NCBI GenBank assembly: GCA_009602725.1
Contig: WELB01000082.1
Coordinates: 403,852-446,852, forward strand
Direction of reading: 5' to 3'
Source of the DNA: Spirogloea muscicola
Taxonomy: Eukaryota > Streptophyta > Zygnematophyceae > Spirogloeales > Spirogloeaceae
Length of the DNA: 43,001 bases
How positions within the stretch are numbered: the stretch's first letter is position 1; the number at the start of each line of letters is the position of its first letter. Positions 15,101 to 25,800 of the stretch are shown in pieces. A program made the translations under genes and the position numbers. The notes beneath the pieces were generated by a model, which worked only from the letters and a program-made list of their open reading frames with translations, did not search any database and had not been told where the DNA came from.

Positions 15101-17512
15101 AGCTATTCTGATTGCTTTGCACGGGCTGCTCTGCAGTTGAGAATGAGAACTCCTGAGGAATTGAGGGGCCGACTCACTGTCCAGTTCCAAGGGGAGGAGG
15201 GCATCGATGCTGGGGGCCTCACCAGAGAGTGGTATCAGCTCCTGTCAAGAGTAATCTTTGATCGGGGTGCACTTCTATTCACCACCGTGGGGAATGACGC
15301 CACGTTCCAGCCTAATCCAAACTCTGTTTACCAGACCGAGCACCTTTCCTATTTCAAGTTTGTCGGCCGTGTGGTAAGTCACAGACCACCACTTCCTGTC
15401 TGGACATGCATGCAGCAACCAAGTGGTAAGTTATTGATAAATTTGCAGCACTGCCGGTGTGATTACATTGCTCAGCAGTATCTCTTTCGCTTTTGTGTAT
15501 GCCAGGTTGCGAAGGCTCTCTTTGATGGGCAGCTTCTAGACGTCCACTTCACACGTTCCTTCTATAAGCACATATTGGGTGCCAAAGTCACCTATCACGA
15601 GCTTGAAGCAATCGACCCGGACTATTACAAGAACCTGAAGTGGATGCTAGAGGTAAGCGAGCACAGTTTGTCGCGGACCGTTTTCTTCGATGCCATGGAT
15701 TGGTGCTCCTTGAGCAGAGCATCCACTGGAAAGATCCTATCTGTAACGTTGAATTGACGTAGGATTTCTGGTGAGATGCAGAATGATGTGACAGACATAC
15801 TAGACCTGACCTTCAGCGTGGATGCTGATGAAGAGAAGCTCATCTTCTATGAGAAGGGCAAGGTACAAATTCCTAGGCAACATCTCAGTTCCTCCATGCA
15901 TGAGCTTCTTTCACATAGTTCACGCAGAGGTCATGCAGCAGGTATAGGCAATGCAGTCCTGGATCAAGCTGCCAGCAGAGGCTGCTTTTGCGCTGAGACC
16001 ACCGCTGGATGTGTCGTGTCTTATGACCAAGTAATATATATGACCACTCGCTTGATAATAAACAAGAAGATATTGACAAATCAAGTTGTGAATTTCAAGA
16101 GCAATCAGCTTGCATTGCCATGGACATTCATTTGGCAGCGCACTCGCCAGAACAACCTGGCAGTGATCTGAGATGAGTGTGGAGTCTGCACTGATGCACA
16201 CAGAGCATCTTCCTTGTACCAACTCGTGCAGGTGACAGATCACGAACTCATGCCAGGTGGCAGAAATATCAAAGTCACGGAGGAGAACAAGGCCGAGTAT
16301 GTGGATCTCTTGGCTGAACACAGAATGACCACTGCAATCAGGCCTCAGATCAATGCCTTCCTGGAGGGCTTTCAAGAGTTGATCTCAAGGGATTTGATCT
16401 CCATCTTCAATGACAGAGAGCTGGAGCTCCTCATCTCGGGCCTCCCTGAGATTGACGGTGAGGCAGTAGCCTGAAGCTCCGTAGGTAGAGAATCTAGGTA
16501 GAGAAACCACCTGATATCGACGATGAAGCGTTTTGTTCAGAAAGAGCCGCTGCATGACGGTCACGTGCAAGTAACTGTCATGGAGGATGGCAAGTGACAT
16601 TGTCAACTGCATCCCTTTTGTCTGTGACAGTTGAGGACCTACGAAACAACACAGACTACACTGGATACACCAGTGCCTCGCAGGTTGTGCAGTGGTTTTG
16701 GGAAACTGTACGGAGTTTTGGCAAAGAGGATTGCGCGCGCCTGCTGCAATTTATAACGGGCACGTCCAAGGTTTGTGGCTTGAGTATCCAGGATTTGCTA
16801 GTATGAGGAAGGCATCTATGTGATGGGGGTCCTTGACAGCAGCAACACGTCTAGCATGCAGATCGGACAGGGTGTCAGCTTGGTCAGCCAATGCCAGTTG
16901 TAACATTCTGCAGAGACAGCAAGCTTTGAGCACTTCTTGAGAGCCGACTTCATCACATCGCAGCCGATGATAGTGCAGATGTCTCGCACCTTACGTTGCC
17001 TGCATCTGCACTGTTGTGCTTCCCTACCCTTCTTCAGGTGCCCTTGGAGGGCTTCAAGGCACTGCAAGGCATCTCAGGACCCCAGCATTTCCAGATTCAC
17101 AAGGCTTACGGTGCTCCAAAGCGCCTACCTTCAGCCCACACATGGTAGCGACTACATCTCCTCCTTCTTGATTGATTGGGCATATATTAAAGATGAAGAG
17201 GCCTCCTTCTCAGTGCAAAATTGACATCTGAGATGTACATGCAGTGGTACATAGAAGTCCAGCTTTACTTCACAGATGATGTCTTGTTCAGAGACCCTTG
17301 ATAGAAGCAGTGCAAAGCTTAGACATGTCTTGCATGTGGCTAGTAGGTTTGCCAACCTCAGTCATGTCTGCAAGTACTGACGTCTCATCTTACTCATGCT
17401 TTTTTGCAGCTTCAATCAGTTGGATCTCCCTGAGTACACAAGCAAAGAGCAGATGGAGGAGCGCCTATTGCTTGCCATTCACGAGGCTAACGAGGGCTTT
17501 GGATTTGGCTGA
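157..17512 (+). CDS. UPL1: Giant HECT E3 ubiquitin ligase, UPL1/UPL2 type (23 exons, 4,124 aa)
   Basis: The HECT E3 accepts ubiquitin from an E2 on a cysteine and passes it to substrates. Exons: 157-189, 491-586, 1057-1278, 1535-3020, 3332-4973, 5190-5287, 5566-5757, 5897-6117, 6379-9489, 9602-11569, 11764-12111, 12293-12494, 12841-13124, 13230-13669, 13856-14102, 14242-14985, 15137-15373, 15506-15652, 15782-15862, 16232-16457, 16631-16770, 17038-17144, 17410-17512. The summed length is 12,375 nt, an exact multiple of three. Visible in order: an armadillo-like DUF908/DUF913 N-terminal region ([10 protein letters not shown] matches plant UPLs); a UBA at about 1394-1434 ([17 protein letters not shown]); a UIM at about 1450 ([12 protein letters not shown]); a Lys/Glu-rich run at 1835-1861; a long acidic tract around 2320-2420; ubiquitin-binding UBM repeats at about 2917 ([17 protein letters not shown]), 2968 and 3013; and a C-terminal HECT from about 3765. 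The catalytic Cys is C4091 ([14 protein letters not shown]), 33 residues from the end, as in Arabidopsis. Plant UPL1/2 are about 3,660-3,680 aa, so this one is longer, mainly in low-complexity linkers. The start MKAKKKRG matches the basic plant N-terminus. Introns over 300 nt (1, 2, 4, 12, 19) hold nothing recognisable. Confidence 0.95.
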
Positions 17513-17586
17513 CACACTGGAGGGGTATTCCACTGCCAGGAGAATAGTCCAAGTTACAGCAGGAGAGCTGGTCAACCCAGCGCCTT

Positions 17587-17591
17587 TGTAA
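17587..17591 (+). terminator. Possible TGTAA polyadenylation signal for the ligase gene
   Basis: TGTAA lies 75 nt after the stop codon. This pentamer is the polyadenylation signal of many chlorophyte algae. It is also a frequent chance word, and only two of the four complete genes here have one close by, so support is weak. Confidence 0.3.
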
Positions 17592-18439
17592 TCGGAGGCC
17601 ACATTGTCACTTACCAGCGTAGGCTTACTTCTAGACGTTAGTTGGTTGAATGTAGATGCTGCATCTGACATTTGCAGGTTGGATGGCCTGTCAGACAATG
17701 TTAATGGGGCTGGTGTACTATGGCTCATATGAACCGTAATTTTCTCCGCCTCAATTGGCATGTGGTTGTGGTTGGTGGCACGCACTAAACTCTATGTCCA
17801 GTAGACAATTTGACGAACTGCTTGCCATTTGCACACCGAAATGGTGGCTCACTGGCTCCGTTTTGTCAGATGCTCTGTTGATTGATTGGCAGATGCCATG
17901 AAGGCAAGCTGCAAAGCGATGGCACGCAAGACTACCCAGCTGGTTCACTAACAAGATAGCGAGATTCTCGAGGCTCTCTAAGCCACATGTTTACATTCAG
18001 CAAAACCCTTGGGATTAAACTGCACAGAGTAGTTCAGACGTATATTGCCGGTGTCACGGTAGCAGGGAGGCAGCTGCTGCCCATCACAAGCCCCAACTCC
18101 AGTGCCGGTTTCGGAGCCTGGACATGCGGGCAGGCTTAGCAGGGCTCAGGGATTGTTGGGCTCACCCTGCTCGAGGTTTCTGGGGCCAAGATGTCTGGCG
18201 TACTAGGCTCAGAGGGAGGGAGGGAGGGAGGGGGGGTTATATGTCAGCTTCTGCATCCCAGGACATTGCCGTGAATTTGCAGGTAGGCTGCCGCATAGCT
18301 GCTGCCTCTGGGTTCTGGCATGCCAATCACGATTTTACGGCTGCCAATCATTCTAGCTTGGGGTAATGACTAGGAACTATCTGAGCACCCACTTGCAGTA
18401 GCCACTGGAGTAGCTGCATGATTTGCGCTACAGCGGTCC
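17592..18439. other. Intergenic spacer, no gene recognised
   Basis: No open frame here resembles a known family, and no tRNA or snRNA-like structure was recognised. Apart from the G-rich run at 18211-18235 the sequence looks unique and unremarkable. Confidence 0.5.
18211..18235 (+). repeat. GGGA microsatellite with potential G-quadruplex
   Basis: About four GGGA units are followed by a run of seven G. Four or more G-triplets within 25 nt satisfy the usual intramolecular G-quadruplex pattern on the plus strand. No function is shown by the sequence. Confidence 0.6.
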
Positions 18440-19230
18440 CCTTCGGACATTGGCCATTCCTTTTGGGCTGGCTTTTCACAGCTTGTCTTTCTGACTTGTG
18501 GTTGCTTACTACAGATCACTTTGTGACCATCTTCAGTGGTACTTGTCTGTGTGGTATAGCGCTTTCCAGCCCCTTCAGACCTTGTCGATTCTCTCCGGGC
18601 TGGCTTACACAGCCCTCCACCCCTTCGAACTCGCGGTTACTAAGAGCCCCCTTGCTGCCGGCTTGGCAATTAGTACCTTGCTTTTTGCGCCGTCCGGCCC
18701 CTCCAGACCTTGTCTCATTCTTTTGGGCTGGCCTCTCACAGCCACCAGTCATTTGGAAGCGCTGTTCTCCTTGTACTTGGCCACTCAGGCCCTGCATCAC
18801 GTTTACACACTCATTCCTTCGGAAGAGCTCACTCTCACAGCCATCGGCGCGTGTGTTCAGCTCATACACCTGTTGGCAGAAGGGCTTCAAGTGTGCTGTA
18901 CGGAACTTGGCCATAGATTGTCGGCCTCAACGTGTTGACTGAGCGGGTCGGCTTATCCATGTCTTTGGGCTGGCCTCTCACAGCCACCAGCCAATTGGGC
19001 CGCGCTTTCTTTGCTGAGCAGTAGGTGACGTACATCAAACGACGTGCATGGCTTTATACTTCTGAGATGGCGCTTCTGGCCCCTTCGAACTTTGCCCTTT
19101 CTTTGTTCGGGCTGGCTTATCACAGCCCTTGCCCCCATCCATCGTTCGGGCTGAGCTTCTCACAGCCACCGCCGTCAATCCGGAAAGCGACTTTTCCCCA
19201 ATGGGAGAGCCACTTCTCCTTTGTACTTCG
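18440..19230 (-). repeat. Degenerate tandem array of the dispersed GGGCTGG...CACAGCC repeat
   Basis: The core reads, in plus orientation, CCTTGTC-ATTCTTTTGGGCTGG followed by CTCTCACAGCCACCAGT. It recurs near 18452-18482, 18572-18615, 18700-18757, 18953-19010 and 19077-19173 (two cores close together), with a weaker match near 18787-18846. Spacing is roughly 130 bp, and the spacers also resemble each other (for example 'CCCCTTCGAAC' and 'TGTACTT' words), so the unit is about 130 bp. The same core occurs in the opposite orientation at 30541, 31201 and 32510. The array ends about 200 bp before the proteasome gene. There are no terminal inverted repeats or coding capacity that would identify a transposon. 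Confidence 0.75.
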
Positions 19231-19370
19231 CCGCTCGGGCCTCCCATCACTCAGCACTCGCCTCCTACATTGAGCAGCTGCCTCGGTATTCTGGGTTTAG
19301 GCACAGACGCTCAGCTAGGGGGCCCCGCCCGCCCTCGCCGTGGTCGAACCTCCGGCCGCAACTCGCGGCG

Positions 19371-19373
19371 CCA

Positions 19374-19410
<37 letters not shown>
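19371..19410 (+). repeat. CGG trinucleotide run in the PBA1 5' leader
   Basis: An almost pure (CGG)n tract ends 12 bases before the PBA1 start codon. It is probably transcribed as 5' untranslated sequence. Such runs are difficult to sequence and assemble, which matters because an unresolved base lies 60 nt downstream. Confidence 0.8.
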
Positions 19411-19422
19411 ATACGTCGCGCC

Positions 19423-19522
19423 ATGGAGGGCTGGCAGGGCGAGGGCGAGCCCGTGACGACGGGGGTGANCTCATACACGCCCTGAATCTCGTCTCAGTTA
19501 CCACCGCCGCCTCCGTCGCCGC

Positions 19523-19553
<31 letters not shown>

Positions 19554-21490
19554 ATCGGGGGAGAGCCCCGCCTGACGGGGGCGCGGCGGCCATGAGCTGG
19601 GCGCTGCGCAGGCACGTACGTCTCCAACCGAGCGTCAGACAAGATCACGGCGCTCACCGACAATGTCTACCTCTGCCGCTCGGGCTCGGTGAGCGGCAGA
19701 GCCGCCACGCCGGCGCCCGCAGCGCTGCACTGCGCTGAGCCCACGTCTGCGATCGGCAGCGTGCCTGCAGCGAGAGCGGCCGCCGTCGCCGCCGCCTGTG
19801 TGCGGCGGACTGGGCGCTGAGGCAAAGCGGCCTCCACTGCCTTGCTGCGCGGCGCGCTCCCAGGCAGCGGACACGCAGGTCGTCTCGGACTACGTCCGCT
19901 ACTTCCTGCACCAGCATGTGTGCGCGCCCAGTGCTCCCCTTCCCACCTCCCTCCGCAGCAGCCTTCACGTCTCTGTCCTCCAGCGCTTGCCTTCACTTAG
20001 CTGCGGCTTTGGCTTTGGCTTTGGCTTTGGCTTTGGCTGTGGCTTCAGCGGATTGGTCCCAGGGTGTCCAGCATGTGCTTGCTGTGTGAACATCGCCTGA
20101 CTGTGGCCATGCAATGCTAGCTCAATCGCTGCCGCAGCCACTGGTCGTCGAGGCCCGCCATAGCCCACTCGCTGCGAGCTCCATGTGCTGCCGCAGTCGT
20201 CGAGGCCCTCCTTGATCGGTGCATAACTGGCAGTGATAGCTCGCAGCTCGCAAAGTACTCCTGCATTTGCTTCACCCTTCTGTTGCCGCTTGCACCACAG
20301 GATTGAGAAGGGAGCGCCTGCGGACGTTAAGACGGCTGCCAACCTCACCATGCAGCTGGCATATAACAACAAGGTTGGAGTGACAGTCTTGGTCCCATGT
20401 TGAGCACGTCTTGAATGTATCTGTTGCGCATAGCGTGTATGCAAGACTGTTGTTGAAGGCTGCAGTCCCCTCTGGCACTCTATCTTGCTCTTCTTTCACT
20501 GCGGAGGCACTCTATATCGCTCTTCTTTTGTTGCCGACTGTGGTGTCTATATCCCTCCGACCCACCTTGATTGCACGTACTGCTCACCAGTGTGGGGCCT
20601 CGGAGAGCTTGTACTCTGGACCACCGCTCATCACTGCAAAAGCTGAGCTTTACGGATGTGTTGCAACATGCAGAGCATGCTGATGGCAGGCATGATTCTG
20701 GCGGGGTGGGACAAGCACGAGGGCGGTAGCGTGTACGGCCTACCCATTGGCGGCACGCTCCTCCGCGTTCCCTTCACCACCGGCGGTCCGCTCACTCCTG
20801 CTGGCTGCGACTCGGTCTGCTTTGTGCGGTGCATCAAAGTGTGTTGAAGTCCAGCAAGCTGGAGCAGGTATCTCACGGGGCCTTTGGTCCACCAGGTCGC
20901 AAACTGATAAGCAGCAGCCGTCACGATCAGGGTCTGGGTCGAGCTACATCTATGGCTTCTGCGACCAGGCGTGGAAGGAGGGGATGATGCGTGAGGAGGC
21001 TGAGGTGGGCCCTTCGCTGTCTAGCTCTATGGACTTTCTCTCTCATGTAGCATCCAGCATCTCAGTGCTGACCACCACAGGCAGCAGCACTGGGGTTTGG
21101 GACGTGCTATAAATTAGTTGCTTGGAGCAATCAGCCTATGGCAACAGGGCAGAGCCATCAGATTGTTGCTCTCTCACCCACTGTCAATCTGCGCAGGCTT
21201 TTGTCATAAAGGCTGTGTCGCTGGCCATGGCGCGCGATGGGTCAAGCGGCGGCGTTGTGCGCCTCATTACAGTGAGTTGTGCTTTCACAGAACCTGGATC
21301 AAATCATTGCAGAGAGGACCACCCCTAATTTGTTGTGGTGGCGTACGTGTGACTTTGTGTCCAGGTAAATGAGGAGGGTGCATTCCGCAGATTTGTATCG
21401 GGAGACAAGCTGCCACTCTATCATGAGGAGCTGGAGCCAATTGCGTCCCTCCTAGTCACCAACAGTGATGGCGTCCCCACAAACGCTTGA
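19423..21490 (+). CDS. PBA1: 20S proteasome subunit beta-1 (beta type-6), catalytic-threonine exon not found
   Basis: This subunit supplies the caspase-like site of the 20S core. Exons seen: 19423-19464 ([14 protein letters not shown]), then 19612-19688 ([17 protein letters not shown]), 19864-19919 ([18 protein letters not shown]), 20301-20373 ([20 protein letters not shown]), 20674-20785 ([12 protein letters not shown]), 20931-21004 ([16 protein letters not shown]), 21197-21271 ([17 protein letters not shown]) and 21365-21490 ([14 protein letters not shown]). From 19612 onward the phases agree and the sequence follows plant PBA1 closely. The family has TTIxxVxYxGG and LGADSRTST between the first two exons, starting with the N-terminal nucleophile Thr exposed by self-cleavage. 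No frame in 19465-19611 encodes this. Phase arithmetic calls for a missing exon of length 3n+1, about 67 nt. A lone N at 19469 marks the place, so a collapsed assembly is more likely than a dead gene. The 3' end is supported by a TGTAA at 21542. Confidence 0.88.
19469..19469. other. Ambiguous base N at a probable assembly gap
   Basis: The N falls within the expected donor of PBA1 intron 1 (GTGAN). The conserved next exon is absent from the following 140 bases, which are mostly (GCC)n. The single N may stand for a gap of unknown length. Confidence 0.6.
20003..20040 (+). repeat. GGCTTT hexamer repeat in a PBA1 intron
   Basis: About six tandem copies of GGCTTT lie in the intron between PBA1 exons at 19919 and 20301, ending in the variant GGCTGT-GGCTTC. 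It is a simple microsatellite with no evident role. Confidence 0.85.
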
Positions 21491-22826
21491 CATGATGCCT
21501 CTTGGCACTTTTCACCGCTGCCGCGTATAATACACAGCCAATGTAAATACCAAATTCATGTCAGTCTGGATTCAGATTACTAGGTGTTAGGCCTGATCTT
21601 GTGGAGAGTGGCCAGTGTCTCTCTCTCATCAGCAGAAGTCCAAGATGACAGATCATTTGTCGTCCCTCTGCGTAAACCCAGCAGTGACTTGTCAAAACAC
21701 GCCGCAGGGATGAATTTGCATGTGCTAGTGCTGCTCCATCAGAAAAAGCTCGCTTAGGTCATAGCCATGGCAATTTCATCAGGGTAGATATACCTTGAGT
21801 CTGCATAATCTTCAGATGGGTGGCAATTCAGCCGCAGCAGATATCGCAGCAAATATTGGCCATTGATGTATGCAAACTGCAGTGCAAGCTGGGGTGGCAC
21901 TGTTGTACGCCAGAAGTCCAAGACACTTCTGCGCTGCTACATGCAGCTGCAGAGCCCATCATGGCTGGAATTCATCTTGATCGTGATTACCCTGCTGCTG
22001 CAGGCGGCTGGCTTGAGTAGTGAAGGTAATGAAAACAAAAGGGCAGAAACATTTTCCAGGTCCGCAGGCCTCACCACCATGAGAACCGGAGTGGACATTC
22101 TAAGTGATAGTACATCAGCAAGCTGAGTGATGCTGGCAAACAGTATCACGTATGAAATGAATCTGCTCCTTCGTCAGGCTTTTCTTCTTGTGTTGAATGG
22201 TCACCATGTGTTGTGCTGCAAATCAGCAAGTAACCCTGCTAGTACAGGATTATCAAGGTTGCAGGAAAGGTGATAGCCAGAAGAATCACAGAGTCAATTA
22301 CATGCAAATGTTGGGCCACATGCGCAGTCATCTTCAATAATCATAGTGGAGTATATGAGTACACTGGCGACCATCTGAGCCTTGCAAGGCAGTGGCTGCA
22401 TGTCAAAATGGGGCGCTGTGTCCCCTGCAGACTCCACTTGCAGCAAGACTTAGGAGGTCCACTATAAGTTATCAGATCACTGTCACTCTGCAGGAGAGCA
22501 CGTGACCTTCTCTCCAGCCTGAGCCAGATTTGTTGTTAATGCACGCATACCACGAGCACAAGCTGCCACTGACCTCGCACCTCCAGCTATGCACAGTGAA
22601 ATACCTCGGCGTTGTGAGGTCGTCCTCCAAACCTCCCTTTTGCATTCAAGCCACGGCCTTAGCGACACTAGCTTTTGAGAAGTCCCTACTTACTGCTCTC
22701 ATTGGACTTCAGACTTCTAGGCAACCGAATATCCTCTGACAAGCAAGACCTCATCAAGTGCCTCAGCTGCAAAGGTGGTGCTGATGAAAGTTGCCCTGTA
22801 GAAAGAACTGGCCTAAGTTGGTTGGA
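21491..22826. other. Spacer between convergent PBA1 and H+-ATPase genes
   Basis: This contains the two 3' untranslated regions, including a TGTAA at 21542-21546 that suits PBA1. No open frame resembles a known protein, no repeat of the dispersed family is present, and no RNA gene was recognised. Confidence 0.5.
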
Positions 22827-25800
22827 CTAGACGGTGTAAGCCTGCTGGATTGTGTCTATGTCAATGTTCTTCAGCTTCACGACCGACTCCACATGCCCCT
22901 TGAGAGTGTGGGCCTCCCGCAACCTACAGATTCAAGATTGGCATTAGCAGATTGAGATGGAAGCAAAGAGGTCACTATATGCACATCTGTTGCACATACT
23001 CTTTGTTGCTTGCAAACATCATGAAAGTGCTGACCTTGCAATCTCAGCACGTCTCTTGGCTGAATCAGCAGCCTCTGAGAGGTCCTTGAAGCTGCCTCTC
23101 TCGGAAGCCATCTTTGTGTCAGCAGGGTGCAGGCCATGCAGCGTGCGCTGAGCTGTGGCCCAGGCAGCTTGCCTCTCCTGCCTGCCAAAGTCCTCCTTGC
23201 CAGACAGCGCAGTCTGCAAAAGCACATCCTCATGTCAGGCTGACTTCAGCCTAGGTGCAGCGACGAGACAACACAGGCCTGCTGACACATGCACACAATT
23301 AGGCAGCTTGACATGCAACATTACTGGTTGACTCGCATACTCCCCAACTAAAGGAGTGTGCTAGAAAGGCTGCACCATACCCTGTTGCCATGGACCAGCT
23401 CCCAAGCCTTGCCGCTGATGGCATAGCGGACGGCAAACTTGAACAAGTCCAATGGCAGGAAGAAGACTATGTTCCAGAGCCAGATTACTCCAGCCCAGCC
23501 CCAGCCAACGCCTTCGATGTTGGCAAAGTCCCAATTGGCATATACAGTAATCAGGGTTGCAATCTGCACCATGTCAACAATGTGGCCCTTAGTCAGCTGC
23601 TACAAAATGCACAAGTATGTCTTCATCTTTTGCTACCCTGTCGTGTGTGGATAGGGCATTGCATATGACAGTGCACCATTGCACCAAGCACTTTTGTCTT
23701 TGCTGCGCTGCTACTAATCTCCTCTGCTGGAAGTCAACACATTCAGGAACGTATACAATATATGCTCTGCTCAAAGTGCTGCTAAGAAGGAACCCTCCTG
23801 CACAGAAAGACATGATCGTATGGTGGTATCAAGAGAGGCACAGCTCAATGAGGACATGAGGAAAAGGACCCACCAGTTGGGCTACAACAAAGGCACCTAT
23901 CAACAACAGCCCGGGGCGCTCCATGAAGAACCACTTCTGAGAACGAGTGATGAAGATGAGAGCCTGGCTGACGATGCTAACTTGCAAATACAGCACAGAG
24001 TTCAGCTGGTGATTGGTCTTGGCCAAGCGGTGAGGATTGTCATGACTGCGGTGGTGGATATCCCTCAGACCAAACGATCTCTGCACATTAGAGAGCAACG
24101 ATCAGTATAAGGAACAATCAACCTATGGACTATTGCTGATGACAGCAGGTACTTAAGGTGGGCTGCTGTGCTTGATAATGTGCTGTATTTAAAATCATTG
24201 ACCCTCACCTCAAACCATCTTGTATCATGCACCAAGTAGAAGAAAATGACTGTCACAATGGCCATATATGTTCCAAACACAACGCCAGTAGCAAAAATCT
24301 CTCGCAACTTCCAGCTGTCAGGCTGAGGGGATGGCAGTACACGATCCTTGGAAATTGTCAAGATGGTTCCTGCACAGAGCATGTTCCAGTTCAGAAACTC
24401 ATGGCAGGTTCAGACTATCCACTCACATTTGAACAAATTGAGGCAAGCAAAGAACAGATTCATTGTGCACAGCCACACTTACCATCATTGAGAATAGCGA
24501 TGATCAGCACCATGAATGGAGAAAAGTCAAACTTCCAGATCAAAGCAATCAACAGGAAACCGAGCTGCAACGACACAACTGCTGCATCAGTATTTGCCCT
24601 TCTAAGGTTATTGACTCCTCCAACAGCAGCACGAGGAGCTCTCACCACTGACATCAAGTTGCAGACGGCAGATCAAAGTGCTTAAGACCAGCTCAGACGT
24701 CTTACCACAATACGGATTGTGATGGAGACAGCATAAATCTGCACATAACATTCAGGGCAGACAGAGATAAGTCAGCTCATCGCCTTGACCAACATCAGGT
24801 GACTACAGAAGGCAGCTTGTGATTGTAATCAAGCGTCTGCTACATCTTTCAAGGACCACACACCGTGTAATTCTTCATCCTCTGAAAAATGCAGCGGCTC
24901 GTCAGCACGGCGTGGATGATAACACTCAGTCCTGGCTCTGTGAGCACAATATCAGCAGCACCGCGGGCAGCATCGGTTGCATCAGCAACCGCAATGCCGA
25001 TGTCCGCCTTCTTCAGAGCAGGGGCATCATTGACACCATCACCAGTCATGCCAGTGATGTGTTTGCGCTCTTGAAGTTTTGCAACTATCTCGTATTTGTG
25101 CTCTGCGGGACAAAAGCCGAAACAGGTCAGCTGCTGCTGGCTGGCACCAAACCGCTGCCGCGCATGCGAATAAGCAGCCAGCGAGGTCTCAAGTCAAGAG
25201 GACAGTCCATCACTGACCTGGAAACACGCCAGCGAAACCATCTGCTTTCTCGATGAGCTCCGGAATAGGGAGACCGACGAGAGCAGGGTCTTTATGATTG
25301 CCAAGAAGGGAGGATGATGGATACATGTTGGTGCCCATGCCAAGTCTACGTCCAGTCTCTTTGGCAATGGCCAATTGATCACCTAGTGGGCAAAGGGTTT
25401 GATAGTGATGGGTTCACCAAAGTATGCCAAAGACTGGCCCATCATCTTCAAATGACATGCTGCAGCCTCTAGGTGCAATGTGTGATAGCAGCAGGGTACT
25501 ACCAACAACAAACAACATTCCCCTTTGCACATCATGTTCAGCAGCTTCATCTCCTCTGCAAACATCATTCCACCTGCCATCTTGACCAATACCCTATAAT
25601 TTGACAATTACCTGTTATCATCTTGACATTGACACCCAATGTCAATGCACGGCGAATTGTCTCCCCACTATCATGGCGAGGAGGATCAAAAAGTGGCAAT
25701 AGGCCGACAAATTCCCAGGGGCCACCAAGGCTCTCTTTCACGCCTTCAGGTACATCCTGAAGTGACAGCCATGAGCTTTCAGCACACCACAGAAGGGGCC

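Noticed and set aside
18418-18942. Overlapping plus-strand open frames of 174 and 146 codons
   Set aside because: They lie entirely in the degenerate tandem repeat array and merely reflect repeat composition.
19465-19611. Reading the (GCC)n stretch after the N as an Ala-rich part of PBA1
   Set aside because: Proteasome beta-1 has a conserved catalytic segment here, not poly-Ala. The stretch is better read as intron or misassembled sequence.
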